This document shows positions 26,201-34,283 of a DNA stretch of 64,000 bases, one piece after another. The first letter of the stretch is position 1, and each line of letters opens with the position of its first letter. The position numbers and the translations under genes are program-made. The DNA lies in the NCBI GenBank assembly GCA_900770835.1, contig CAAGLQ010000023.1, forward strand, positions 57,803 through 121,802, read 5' to 3'. The DNA comes from an uncultured Parabacteroides sp. GTDB taxonomy: Bacteria > Bacteroidota > Bacteroidia > Bacteroidales > Tannerellaceae. The notes beneath the pieces are model-generated. The model searched no databases. It worked only from the letters and a program-made list of their open reading frames with translations, and was not told the origin of the DNA.

Positions 26201-26434
26201 CCCATCCCGTTGCAAGGGAGCGATTTGGAAACGCGCGGGAATCATGGGAAGATTCTCCTTGGACCAGGTCGTCCAGCCATACACCTTGGCATCGACCAAT
26301 CCGATAAGATGGCCAAAAGCCCAAGTGACCTGATACCCGTTACCCTCAAGGTAACCCTCTTTTTTAGTGGACGCCCCCAGCACGGCGGCGATCTCCCGAG
26401 CCACACTGGGCTTCTCTGCAATTACGACTTTCAT
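23219..26434 (-). CDS. topB: DNA topoisomerase III with extended zinc-module tail
   Basis: Type IA topoisomerase, 1071 residues, longer than the usual ~650-700. The TOPRIM domain has E7 in IAEKPSVA and the DAGREGELIFR acidic motif at 101-111. The active-site tyrosine is Y311 in TTYPRTGSRYIP. After about residue 620 come five tandem modules, each with a CPKC...C...C/GC zinc ribbon followed by a basic ...GKTGL..F..K..K.F.A.LVL...F.V.F segment. Modules 3 and 4 are almost identical, implying recent internal duplication. It probably decatenates plasmid or conjugation intermediates. It has its own promoter, without the module seen on its neighbours. Confidence 0.95.
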   Translation of the reverse strand: MKVVIAEKPSVAREIAAVLGASTKKEGYLEGNGYQVTWAFGHLIGLVDAKVYGWTTWSKENLPMIPARFQIAPLQRDGVSNQLGIIGKLFKSADRIIVATDAGREGELIFRYIYAYLQDTKGVRTPFDRLWISSLTDKAIKDGFDQLKPGSDYDHVYEAAKARSEADWLVGINATIATTLNINSRSGVWSIGRVQTPTLAMICKRFIANRDFVPTPYYVLQVTAEQDSSRFSAQNAKRYDKRDEAQAMLDQVRQSDSLLVKKIEKKEERQAPPLLYDLTSLQKEANSRYGYTADKTLNVAQSLYEKKLTTYPRTGSRYIPDDVYDLLPGLIRNVEALPDDIEELKCLKAAAERLRGKKMGKISVNAAKVTDHHALLPTEKVATRADIEGLSREELFIYRMIVGRMLETVSDPCLKFVTTVTLISPTADDVPFVAKGFVIKREGWRGVLGIKEEKKEDEFAGKLPDMNENDHVRLKDGFVLSKQTKAPALLTENTLLGMMEVAGRDLDDEEQRESMKDVGIGTPATRAAIIETLLKREYIVREKKSLLPTEKGLALYDVVKDMRISNVEVTGNWEAKLNRICEGKLEVELFNKEIVDYTHEVTDELSNCKIDTSAILEAGATNCLCPKCKKQNLKFSQKGYLYCTDKECDFIIPLTIYGKKIDGRTALELAARGRTKLIRGFKSKAGKSFDAPLVLKPDFKIGFDLPDRGATEDYQATCPKCKHEGLKANKSKVWCESCQFTLWRSVSGRELSNEEIKGLIEKGRTEVLDGFVSKQKKAFSAALVVDKDFKVAFEFPERQTVPYEGVCPKCGESMLRRDGRSISCGHEGCGFSLWLDVCGHQLSDDEIKALLESGKTGLLTGLKGKDKKVFDACLVLDKEFKVVFAFPEREKKPYEGVCPKCGEFMLRLDGRTISCAHEGCGFSLWLDVSGHRLTDDEIKALLESGKTGLIKGFINKEKKKFDASLVLSKEYKVVFDQAFEGLCPKCNRPSLKRSLKAISCSAEGCGFSMWTENRGHTLTDGEITQLLTSRKTGLISFKSKEGKAYKAYLSLNDQFAVIMNFDNSGGIHGKK

Positions 26435-26464
26435 ATGTTAAGACCTTGGTTTCGATGAATACCG

Positions 26465-26496
26465 CGAAATTATCAATAATCCGCTAAGCGGACAAA
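26465..26496 (-). promoter_or_regulatory. topB promoter with candidate operator
   Basis: Minus strand: TTTG (26493-26496), 20 bp spacer, TAATTTCG (26465-26472), then the topB ATG 31 bp on. The spacer carries a perfect TCCGC-TAA-GCGGA palindrome at 26480-26492, placed to let a dimeric repressor block RNA polymerase. The -7 box departs from TAnnTTTG by one base. Confidence 0.6.
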
Positions 26497-26517
26497 TCTA
26501 ATGACCCGATCAACAAC

Positions 26518-26546
26518 AAAAAAAGCTAACGGTGAAACCGATAGCT
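26518..26546 (-). terminator. Terminator after the 26575-27138 gene
   Basis: Minus-strand stem AGCTATCGGT/ACCGTTAGCT (10 bp with one mismatch) followed by seven T. Confidence 0.85.
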
Positions 26547-26574
26547 CTAACAAAAACAACAGCACAAAAGCACG

Positions 26575-27138
26575 CTAACAGGTGTAGGTTGTCTGCCAGT
26601 CCAAGCGGCTATCCAGTGTACTCAGGCGGAAACACAACGGGTTGATCCAGCCTGCGGGAGTGAACAAATGATAGCCATTCGCCTCGTCCCGATAGCCCGA
26701 CTTATAACCATTCACCCAAGCGTCGAAGCAAAATCGGATCGCCTTCTCAGTCACATTATACCCATGCTCCTTGAAATAACGAACTACCTTGCGTACCGCA
26801 CTGTCACTTAATCTTTCAGGATACCACTCCCGATTCTCGTGGTAATAGTCGCACTCATCATAGCAGCATACCTCGGTGGCACCAGCCTTGACCCAATCAT
26901 TGAGTGTCAAAAGTCCTTCCACTTTAACGCCGACGGGATAAGCAATAGCCTTATCCAAATCAAGGCATTGATCAAAACGGATAACCAAGTGATTATCTAT
27001 GACAACAGGTACGATTCTACCATCCGGCAACCGAATACCACGTTCAACCTCACTTCTATCAAAAAAAATTCGAAACGGCCTCGTTTCCATATTATTCATA
27101 GCTATTTCAATAGAATTTACTTCTGACATACAGACCAT
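26575..27138 (-). CDS. Unrecognised 187-residue protein
   Basis: Lies 3 bp after the interrupted gene 27142-27684 and would share its promoter (module 13). Its frame may start at 27138 or at the second ATG (27129). It contains RIFFDRSEVERGIRLPDGRIVPVVIDNHLVIRFDQ, a beta-rich opening, and a Cys/Tyr-rich CCYDECDYYHENREWYPERL stretch. No family recognised. Confidence 0.65.
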   Translation of the reverse strand: MVCMSEVNSIEIAMNNMETRPFRIFFDRSEVERGIRLPDGRIVPVVIDNHLVIRFDQCLDLDKAIAYPVGVKVEGLLTLNDWVKAGATEVCCYDECDYYHENREWYPERLSDSAVRKVVRYFKEHGYNVTEKAIRFCFDAWVNGYKSGYRDEANGYHLFTPAGWINPLCFRLSTLDSRLDWQTTYTC

Positions 27139-27141
27139 TAC

Positions 27142-27684
27142 CTAACATTTACTGCTATTGATAGGCCAACCATACACCTTAGCCACATAAGGATAAAGGC
27201 TACATGTGAATTTCCGAATTTCCTCCATGGTCAAATTATGGTGTTTTGCCAACGAAAGAAACTCATAGACATTCGCCCCGTCCTTCATCATACGGAAAAG
27301 AAAAAGGTTCGTGCCGTCATGACGAGGATTATCGCAATACACTTCCTCAGTCTCAGCGTTCGCATAGAAAAGATCGTCACCTTCCTTACAAAATTGCAGT
27401 ATCCCATTCACATTAAAACCAAGTCGTTGGTATCTGATTATCGAGCTGTTCCAAAATCCCATTCTCTTAATAGCGATCACCTCGTTCAGCAAGGGAATGT
27501 CAAGTCTCTTTCACTCACATTCACGCCAATACGCATTATTTTCAGTCGCATATTGTGCCACTTCCTGATCAGAAAAAGTCCCATCGGGATAACACTCCTT
27601 TAATGCCTCTCTCGCCGCATCAATATCCTCATCTTCAATGTTCGACCGGTAGATCACCAGTCTTTTCTTATCTATATCCGCCAT
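27142..27684 (-). pseudogene. Copy of the 27952-28491 gene interrupted by an in-frame TGA
   Basis: From ATG 27684 the frame reads MADIDKKRLVIYRSNIEDEDIDAA... and stops at TGA 27513-27511. The same frame then continues to 27142 with LDIPL-NEVIAI, YQRLGFNVNGIL, CDNPRHDGTN, EFL and LYPYVAKVYGWP, all matching the intact neighbour. At the stop the intact copy has an Arg/Thr position, so a single CGA-to-TGA change would explain it. The downstream part could only be made from a TTG restart at 27492. It is most simply a nonsense-broken tandem duplicate; two separate proteins remain possible. Confidence 0.8.
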
Positions 27685-27709
27685 ACTGTATTTGCTTTTA
27701 ACTCTATCA

Positions 27710-27833
27710 CAAAGATACATATAGAACAGCAAGTTAGAAAATAACATTCGCAAATCAAACCAAATCCGAGCAAGAACCAGACTATCTCCAAAGAAGCTTA
27801 TTCATAGAATGATGACCGCCACCAGCGGTCATC
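27710..27833 (-). promoter_or_regulatory. Promoter module 13 (interrupted gene and 26575-27138)
   Basis: -7 box TATCTTTG at 27710-27717, box CTTTGGAG at 27786-27793 (76 bp), hairpin arms GATGACCGC 27811-27819 and GCGGTCATC 27825-27833. It is similar to module 14, as expected if promoter and gene duplicated together. Confidence 0.83.
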
Positions 27834-27951
27834 CCTTGGTCACCCAGGCTCACCATGTTGGAGAGTCATAGTACACTCCAAGCATTTTAGGCAAAAAATG
27901 CGCCCCTCACATAAGAAAGGAGTGTGAAAGCCATGGCAACCAGATGGGAGC

Positions 27952-28491
27952 CTATGCCTCCTCCTTGAGGGGCCAGCCGTACTCCTTGGCCACATAGGGA
28001 TAGAGACTACGGGTATATTCTTGAATATCCTCCTCCGTCACCTTTTGGTTATAGATCAAACCGAGGAATTCCTCTACATCAGCCCCCTCTTTCATCTCGC
28101 GGAAGCGGATACGGTTCGTGCCGTCATGGTGCGGATTGTCGCAAAGCACCTCCTCGTTCTCGGCGTCCCCGTAGAACACGTCGTGCCCATCCCTATGAGG
28201 TCTCAGTATCCCATTCACGTTAAAACCAAGTCGTTGGTATCCGATCCGAGAGCCATCCCACAATCCAAGTTTCGCAATAGCGATCACCTCGCCGTTCAAG
28301 GGAATGTCAAGGTTCGTGCGCTCATCACCAAGCCACAATGCGTTGTCATCACATGCACGCTGGGCTACCTCACTATCCGAGATGGTCTCGTCCGGGTACT
28401 CATCCTCCAATGCCTCTTTAGCAGCATCAATATCCTCATCCTCAATGTTCGACCGGTAGATCACCAGTTTTGTTATATCTATATCAGCCAT
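27952..28491 (-). CDS. Unrecognised 179-residue protein (intact member of a tandem pair)
   Basis: Acidic N-terminal half (NIEDEDIDAAKEALEDEYPDETI) followed by a beta-rich domain with YQRLGFNVNGIL, DNPHHDGTN and a C-terminal YPYVAKEYGWPLKEE. The ATG at 28491 fits the paralog and the promoter. The highly conserved histidine/aspartate cluster (DNPxHDGTN) retained in both copies may be functional, but no family is recognised. Driven by module 14. Confidence 0.75.
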   Translation of the reverse strand: MADIDITKLVIYRSNIEDEDIDAAKEALEDEYPDETISDSEVAQRACDDNALWLGDERTNLDIPLNGEVIAIAKLGLWDGSRIGYQRLGFNVNGILRPHRDGHDVFYGDAENEEVLCDNPHHDGTNRIRFREMKEGADVEEFLGLIYNQKVTEEDIQEYTRSLYPYVAKEYGWPLKEEA

Positions 28492-28516
28492 ACTGTATTT
28501 GCTTTTGATTTCATCC

Positions 28517-28642
28517 CAAAGATACAAAAGGACAGCGAGTTAGAATAAAATACTCTCAAATCAAACCAAATCCGAGCCATACCCAAACTATCTCCAACAA
28601 GGATGTTCAATAGATAGAATGATGTCCGCCACTGCGGTCATC
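28517..28642 (-). promoter_or_regulatory. Promoter module 14 (27952-28491 gene)
   Basis: -7 box TATCTTTG at 28517-28524, box TGTTGGAG at 28592-28599 (75 bp), hairpin arms 28621-28629 and 28634-28642 with one T:T mismatch. Confidence 0.78.
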
Positions 28643-28701
28643 CCCCATACACCAAGACAACGAAATGAACACAACAGGAAAACTGCCAAAATATCACACA
28701 G

Positions 28702-28729
28702 AAAAGGGACTGACCCGAAGAACAGCCCC
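28702..28729 (-). terminator. Terminator after the 28788-29369 gene
   Basis: Minus-strand stem GGGGCTG/CAGTCCC (one G-T pair) followed by four T. Confidence 0.65.
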
Positions 28730-28787
28730 CGAACATACAGAAATCATTGGTGAAAAAGATCCAGTAACTATGTGTCGAAAAAATCAC

Positions 28788-29369
28788 CTAATCCATGCCC
28801 TTCTCCACAAGTACTTTGCAAAGCTCAGGATAGGGAAGCGCTAAATCCTCGTCATCAGTGTAAAAGTAAATCTGGCTATCCAACGCATTACCCCCATCCA
28901 CATTCTCCTGAATCGCATCATTCAAAGATTTCGGTGCAACCAGGATAACCTCCTCTGTGACTTCATTAGACAGACCAACATCTTTCGGTTGCACATAACG
29001 CAAAGCGTACTTCGCGCCATTGTAGGCAAAATATACAGGATCGCAACAAGCAGAAACAGCCCTATAAAGGCAGTCGTACACCGTATCAATGGTACAATAG
29101 ACCACATCTGACCCCAAGCCGACAGGCTCCCACTCTTCATCCGAGTATTCAGCATCCTGTATATGCACGGAAAGCGTGCCATCCACAAAGCCAACCCCAT
29201 CCACCTTGAGACAAGCCACAGAACCATCCCAGTCAAAATAGACTTCAGCCGCATCAGAGCCCAAGAAGGATATAAACTCCAGTTTGCTATCCTCTAACAG
29301 CTTGACAATAGCGTCAACTATCTGCTTATGCAAGCAGATTACCATCTCTGTAAAATCAATCTTTTGCAT
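28788..29369 (-). CDS. Unrecognised acidic 193-residue protein
   Basis: The start MQKIDFTEMVICLHKQIVDAIVKLLED is taken at 29369, downstream of the -7 box. The body is acidic and beta-rich (VYFDWDGSVACLKVDGVGFVDGTLSV), with several Cys and Tyr. It ends DLALPYPELCKVLVEKGMD. Single-gene unit with its own module and terminator. No family recognised. Confidence 0.7.
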   Translation of the reverse strand: MQKIDFTEMVICLHKQIVDAIVKLLEDSKLEFISFLGSDAAEVYFDWDGSVACLKVDGVGFVDGTLSVHIQDAEYSDEEWEPVGLGSDVVYCTIDTVYDCLYRAVSACCDPVYFAYNGAKYALRYVQPKDVGLSNEVTEEVILVAPKSLNDAIQENVDGGNALDSQIYFYTDDEDLALPYPELCKVLVEKGMD

Positions 29370-29393
29370 AATTCTTACTCCTTTTCTATACCA

Positions 29394-29514
29394 GAAAGAT
29401 ACCATATAAACCGCAGGTATTCAAGCAAATGCAACAATCCATGCACACTACCAACGCAAACGACATACTCCAAATCAGTCTTTGATCACTATGAATGTCA
29501 TCTTGAGAAGATGC
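29394..29514 (-). promoter_or_regulatory. Promoter module 15 (28788-29369 gene)
   Basis: -7 box TATCTTTC at 29394-29401 (last base off consensus), box ATTTGGAG at 29468-29475 (74 bp), hairpin arms CATCTT 29499-29504 and AAGATG 29508-29513. Confidence 0.78.
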
Positions 29515-29552
29515 CCAATGATGAGAAGGGTAGGGGAGACCCCTACACACCT

Positions 29553-30314
29553 CTACATTGGAACCAACGCCCTGCAGCTTTCTAACAGTTCAACGCACTT
29601 ATCCGAAGTGAAATACTCCTCACTACTGATCGTGTCCGGGCAGGACACCAAGGAGTGAAACTCGTTGATTGAAGCCAATAGATCATTCAAGAAACGACCC
29701 GGACTTTTGACTACAGACAACAAGAACACCAGCCGTGCGTACTGATCCGTGATCTCCAGACTGTCCATCTTGCCCGAGAAACGATCCAAATGATACCGGC
29801 ACTCTTTGTCAATCATTCCCCTTTCAAAATCGGAAAATGGACGATCCAAACAATTCAGTAACACCAAATTGTAGCGAATCAAATCCCCGTCACCACCTAA
29901 TCCTGATGCGACAAAGATCATGTTATCCCCTGTAAAATCCTCTATCAAGTTCAAGCGACACCCCATGTGTGCCATAGTTGCCCACTCACTCAAGGAGCGA
30001 TCACCATAATCAATGAAATCTTTCAACACCTCAAACACCCTTGGCAGTTTAATTGAGGAAAGCACCGTCAGTAAATCACGCTTTTCAGCCCTATCCTTTG
30101 AATAATACAGTCTCTGAATAGCCTTATCAACAAAACAATTCAGATCGTTCTCGTTCAAATCATGCACAGAGGGTGATAGCCGCTGATATTCCGTAGCGAA
30201 CTCAAACTGAAGCTGCATGGGAATCGGCTGTTCGATGATCTGAATCTTACCACGTGTATTTTTCATGAAATGCAGCAACTGCTGCCTCATAATTTCTATC
30301 TGTTCGATTGCCAT
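29553..30314 (-). CDS. Unrecognised helical 253-residue protein
   Basis: Mostly helical by eye: an N-terminal QIEIMRQQLLHFM, then repeated amphipathic helices such as EKRDLLTVLSSIKLPRVFEVLKDFID and LSEWATMAHMGCRLNLIEDF, which have the look of HEAT-like repeats. A possible glycine loop is GLGGDGD. Single-gene unit behind module 16. Function unknown; a scaffold role would fit the helical-repeat impression. Confidence 0.68.
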   Translation of the reverse strand: MAIEQIEIMRQQLLHFMKNTRGKIQIIEQPIPMQLQFEFATEYQRLSPSVHDLNENDLNCFVDKAIQRLYYSKDRAEKRDLLTVLSSIKLPRVFEVLKDFIDYGDRSLSEWATMAHMGCRLNLIEDFTGDNMIFVASGLGGDGDLIRYNLVLLNCLDRPFSDFERGMIDKECRYHLDRFSGKMDSLEITDQYARLVFLLSVVKSPGRFLNDLLASINEFHSLVSCPDTISSEEYFTSDKCVELLESCRALVPM

Positions 30315-30347
30315 AATCAGTTTTGAATTAGTTTATTATTCTCTACA

Positions 30348-30464
30348 CAAAGATACCCAACAAAACACAAAACACCTGTAAAATAACCCTTACACTACCG
30401 ACAAATACAGCAATCCAACTATTCCCAAATGAGACACTCAGAATGTGTGTCTATCGTACACACC
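30348..30464 (-). promoter_or_regulatory. Promoter module 16 (29553-30314 gene)
   Basis: -7 box TATCTTTG at 30348-30355, box ATTTGGGA at 30423-30430 (75 bp), hairpin arms GTGTGT 30445-30450 with ACACAC 30458-30463. Confidence 0.83.
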
Positions 30465-30496
30465 ATAATATAGATACGCCAATGACGAGCGTATCC

Positions 30497-30527
30497 AAAA
30501 AAAAGAGGCAGCCAACGGCTACCCCCT
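30497..30527 (-). terminator. Terminator after the leucine-rich repeat gene
   Basis: Minus-strand GC-rich stem (AGGGGG-TAGCC with GGCTGCCTCT) followed by eight T. Confidence 0.8.
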
Positions 30528-30533
30528 TATCAA

Positions 30534-32399
30534 TTAAACCTCGTTGAATTGGCTTTTGAAAAAGTCATGGCCATACATACCATCTGTGAGATTGAGAAAC
30601 TCTCTTATCGTATACGATTCTTTAATTGAAACCAAACAACCCAACCAATCCTCAATCTCAAACTGTGTGAATACACTACAATACATACAATAGAGCAATA
30701 CCTCAAGTGAATACGTAGCATTCATCCCAGCGTGTCTGTATTGGTCAAAATCGTTTAATTTTCTTTGAGCGTACATTAACAATGCCTTAGCTAAAGGCAA
30801 GAAATAACTTGCGCCAACATGCCCCTGTTCATCCGAAACAAAGAAAAAGCTATCACCACTACCTATCTCTGAGCACTTCAAGAAATCCTCAGTACGATCT
30901 ACCAAACGGTACACCTTGTTTTGATAGCCCACAAGCTGCCCATTGGGATGAACGTCCAAACGATCGAGATTAAAGGCATACGCCTTATTAACAACTGATT
31001 GATCACAGTGAATAGTTCCAGCTATCACCTCCTTGGGAATACTGTCTATCCGGCCGTTATTCAGATACAAATCTTTGCCTACCACTAAATCGGCGGGCAC
31101 CTCAGATACCTTAGTATTCTTCAGAGACAGGTCGTCTCCAACAACCAACTCCTCCGGTAATGCCTCCAGACCACTATCATTCGCAAACAATGAAACGCCA
31201 ACGAATAAGTTTGCCGGCAGAGATTTCAATGGGCAGTTCTCAATACACAAGTACTTCCCTACATGTAAGGAACTCGGCAACCGGACTAACTCAGAGCTGG
31301 TAGCATTCAGACCACCAAACTGACAATCATCAGGAATCTCTGTGACAGTTGTTCGACTGAAATCCAATGTCTCGCCGACATGCAGATTCTTCGGAAGGGT
31401 CTTGAACCTCTTACAGACGGATAGACTTACATTGCCATTAACAGACCAATTATCCGGCAATTTTTCTAAGTCCGATTTAGCCGCATCGAGAGAGCCCACT
31501 AAGCAATCATCGGGAATTTCTTTAATTTTCGTCTCACAGATAATCAGTGAGCCGTTGCATGTCAAATGATTAGGAAGCCGCTCCAACTTTCGGCAACATC
31601 TCAAATTCAAATAATGATCCACCGTCCAATTATCCGGCAAACGTTCCAGACAGGACTCGGTAGCGAACAACGAGCGCACCACACAATCCGCAGGTATTTC
31701 TCGAATATCCGTCTTGGAAATATCAAGGAGATCTCCAACATGCAACCCTTTTGGCAAACGTTTCAAGGAAGCCCCCTCAAGCAGCAGATCTAACTTCACA
31801 CCCCAGTTGTCCGGCAAAGTCTTTATACGAGTATAATTGGCGTACAATGAGCCTATCTGACTATCCGCAGGAATCTCATTTATTGGAGAATCCTTGATCA
31901 CCAACACTCTATGTACAGTCAGTCGTTGGGGCAAAGAAGTAAGATGACACCTCTTGATATACAAGGAGCGCACGTTCAAGCCATCGGGAAGAGTCAACAA
32001 AGGACAATTATCAAAAGTGGCACCACCCGCCAACGTTAAATTCTCCGGCAGTCGCTCAATGAAGGAGTTGACAGCCTTAAACTCGTTGACCTTGCAACCC
32101 TCATGAAACACACGTACATTGGTATTTCGCAATTCCAATGTACGCTGAACCTCTACACACTGCGGAAGCTCGGTGATACCATGACCGATCAATGTCAAGT
32201 CACCACCCACCCGAATCACGGGCGGCAGAGAACACCTGCCTTTGCACTTGATCACAAGGTCACCACCTACAACCAGCTCATCCTCCGGCAAACCTGTCTT
32301 GTCGGCATCCACCTCCAATGAGCCACATTCGCTTGCCAACCACTCCGGTGTGATCCTGCGCCGTTTGCAAAATCCATGAAGAGAAAAAGTGTTTTCCAT
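30534..32399 (-). CDS. Leucine-rich repeat protein, 621 residues
   Basis: Residues ~40-430 are about twenty ~20-residue repeats of the pattern L-P-x-x-L-x-V-x-x-x-L-x-L-x-x-T-x-I-x-E-I-P. This resembles the short LRRs of bacterial cytoplasmic or effector proteins such as the IpaH type, but lacks their ligase domain. The C-terminal ~190 residues are a non-repetitive domain with FLPLAKALLMYAQRKLNDFDQY and YSLEVLLYCMYCSV. No signal peptide or membrane anchor is seen, so it is probably cytoplasmic. It may be a protein-binding scaffold or recognition protein. The start at ATG 32399 replaces a TTG at 32408. Single-gene unit behind module 17. Confidence 0.85.
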   Translation of the reverse strand: MENTFSLHGFCKRRRITPEWLASECGSLEVDADKTGLPEDELVVGGDLVIKCKGRCSLPPVIRVGGDLTLIGHGITELPQCVEVQRTLELRNTNVRVFHEGCKVNEFKAVNSFIERLPENLTLAGGATFDNCPLLTLPDGLNVRSLYIKRCHLTSLPQRLTVHRVLVIKDSPINEIPADSQIGSLYANYTRIKTLPDNWGVKLDLLLEGASLKRLPKGLHVGDLLDISKTDIREIPADCVVRSLFATESCLERLPDNWTVDHYLNLRCCRKLERLPNHLTCNGSLIICETKIKEIPDDCLVGSLDAAKSDLEKLPDNWSVNGNVSLSVCKRFKTLPKNLHVGETLDFSRTTVTEIPDDCQFGGLNATSSELVRLPSSLHVGKYLCIENCPLKSLPANLFVGVSLFANDSGLEALPEELVVGDDLSLKNTKVSEVPADLVVGKDLYLNNGRIDSIPKEVIAGTIHCDQSVVNKAYAFNLDRLDVHPNGQLVGYQNKVYRLVDRTEDFLKCSEIGSGDSFFFVSDEQGHVGASYFLPLAKALLMYAQRKLNDFDQYRHAGMNATYSLEVLLYCMYCSVFTQFEIEDWLGCLVSIKESYTIREFLNLTDGMYGHDFFKSQFNEV

Positions 32400-32419
32400 A
32401 ATGTTCAATTTTTACTACA

Positions 32420-32542
32420 CAAAGATACCTAATGATTATCTAACAGACAGAACCTCAATAAGTGACAGCAGTATAAACCACCCTATAATCACTTACCCCA
32501 ATTCAGCCTATGCTATGAATGTCCATCCCTTGAAGGATGGAC
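32420..32542 (-). promoter_or_regulatory. Promoter module 17 (leucine-rich repeat gene)
   Basis: -7 box TATCTTTG at 32420-32427, box AATTGGGG at 32496-32503 (76 bp), hairpin arms GTCCATCC 32521-32528 with GGATGGAC 32535-32542. Confidence 0.84.
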
Positions 32543-32600
32543 AAAAATAATCACCCGCAAGAGAATAATTCCCGTTAACCCATGCTCATGCCTAACGTAC

Positions 32601-32634
32601 AAAAAAAAGCCACGCATCACGCGCAGCCTTTTTT
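32601..32634 (-). terminator. Terminator after the PcfJ-like gene
   Basis: Stem around CACGC/GCGCAGCC with eight A on one side and six T on the other, so it can act in both directions; on the minus strand it ends the 32652 gene. Confidence 0.8.
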
Positions 32635-32651
32635 ACGAGCAACAAAACTAA

Positions 32652-34085
32652 TTATGCAACTTTACGCAAACTCTTTATATGGGTGATCCATCGATTGATG
32701 AAATCAGTCTGTTCCTTATTCCAGATCGGTTGATTACATGCCAAGTACTTCTGTCTTACATAATAAGAATCGGGATCAATCTCTATCGTTATTAAACTCT
32801 TCTCGGGATGCGCCACCTCGCGCATAAGAAAAATAAAGGACTTACCATCTATGACCTTATTGGCATAACTGGCCACACAATTACGTTGTTGATTGGCCTC
32901 GTCATACAGATCCTCCAAACCCTTAATACCACGAACGAGAAATACATCCTCCTTGTAATCCAACCGCGTCATCGCCTCGCAAGCCGCCTTTATAGCTGTA
33001 GCCTTTTTTTCGTCACGTTGCTTTTGCATGAACAATCTATGATTCCTGGCCAAAACATCGTGTTCACGGCGCAAGCTATCGCTATCCACTTTGGGCCTCA
33101 ATCCCATATCACGGCACATAGCTAAATAATCCCGAAGCAGAATTAAACCATCTTGGCAAGTAATAGCCTCAAACGTATCAATACGCTGCAAATAATTAAC
33201 CAACGAACTCCAAGTAAAAACAGGTTTGTTTGCATAAGTAGCAGCTAAAATATGATGTGCCAATTCCAGCTGCTTTTCATTTAGGCCTACCATGTTCGCT
33301 TGGCTGATGGATTCGGCGGACAAACGGCCAAACTTGACCAACTTGCGATAAACGTCCCATATAGCCAAATTAGGTTGACCTTTCAAAGGCTCATAAACAG
33401 CCTTTTGTACTTTAAAGATACGCTTCGGGGTAGTTCCATTTTGGCAAAGCCTTGACAAATAAACATAACTATTTTTTTGAGGGTTGCGTATGAAACTATC
33501 CACAAACGCAAAACCCGCTTTAGAAAGCACCTCTAAATAAGGAGCGAGCAAAACCGTACCATATGAACAATGATTAGCCAAAGCCCATTCAGCTGCATAA
33601 GGATAATTAGACTTTAATATATGGAACAAATCTGTGGAAGATTGGATAAACACATAATCGTAGGAAAGGCTGCGGTTCTTCATTCGTTGCCACTTACCTA
33701 TACTTAATCGAACAGAGAGAGAACGACCGTAATTTGGATTCAAATCAGAATCAGAAAGACGCCGATCTGAATGCAATTCCACATTGGCCGACCATACAGT
33801 CGCATCCGCCTCAAAATAGACAAACTTAAAATGAGCTTCAAGCCGCCCCATCTCCACACGCTTACATTCAACATGAGATAGATCCAGAGAATTACCATTA
33901 TCGTCAAACCGATAAAGATGCCCACATTGTACCGCATAACGATAACCCCTACCGAAACAAAAACTGCACAAACCGGTGATCCTCAAAAAAGATTCCAAAT
34001 CTATCGAATTCGGTATCTTAGCTAAAGCCTCCGGCAAGAAAAGATCCATTGAAACTGTAGTATTCTGTTTAATCGCTGTTGCCAT
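32652..34085 (-). CDS. pcfJ: PcfJ-like protein
   Basis: The C-terminal part has the PcfJ signature: GLEDLYDEANQQRNCVASYA..VIDGKSFIFLMREVAHPEKSLITIEID, followed by a conserved QKYLACNQP segment. PcfJ domains occur on conjugative plasmids and integrative elements, near replication or transfer genes, with no proven biochemistry. The 477-residue length and a Cys-rich N-terminus (GLCSFCFGRGYRYAVQCGHLYR) fit the family. It is a single-gene unit behind module 18 and suggests a conjugative element, although no transfer genes are in the window. Confidence 0.82.
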   Translation of the reverse strand: MATAIKQNTTVSMDLFLPEALAKIPNSIDLESFLRITGLCSFCFGRGYRYAVQCGHLYRFDDNGNSLDLSHVECKRVEMGRLEAHFKFVYFEADATVWSANVELHSDRRLSDSDLNPNYGRSLSVRLSIGKWQRMKNRSLSYDYVFIQSSTDLFHILKSNYPYAAEWALANHCSYGTVLLAPYLEVLSKAGFAFVDSFIRNPQKNSYVYLSRLCQNGTTPKRIFKVQKAVYEPLKGQPNLAIWDVYRKLVKFGRLSAESISQANMVGLNEKQLELAHHILAATYANKPVFTWSSLVNYLQRIDTFEAITCQDGLILLRDYLAMCRDMGLRPKVDSDSLRREHDVLARNHRLFMQKQRDEKKATAIKAACEAMTRLDYKEDVFLVRGIKGLEDLYDEANQQRNCVASYANKVIDGKSFIFLMREVAHPEKSLITIEIDPDSYYVRQKYLACNQPIWNKEQTDFINRWITHIKSLRKVA

Positions 34086-34109
34086 AATTGTTCTTGTTTT
34101 TTGTTATTA

Positions 34110-34231
34110 CAAAGATACACTAACCTACAGGTAACAAAGAAGATAGCACAGACGATCACCCATCAAAAGAAGCAATGGTACTTTCTCCAATTCTGAAAAG
34201 ATGCTAAAGAATGAAGGCTTATAGAGCCTTC
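34110..34231 (-). promoter_or_regulatory. Promoter module 18 (PcfJ-like gene)
   Basis: -7 box TATCTTTG at 34110-34117, box AATTGGAG at 34185-34192 (75 bp), hairpin arms GAAGGCT 34213-34219 with AGCCTTC 34225-34231. Confidence 0.85.
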
Positions 34232-34283
34232 CTGCCTATAGTTCATAGCAAGCGAACTAAATTCGCAACAAAAACCGACAACT

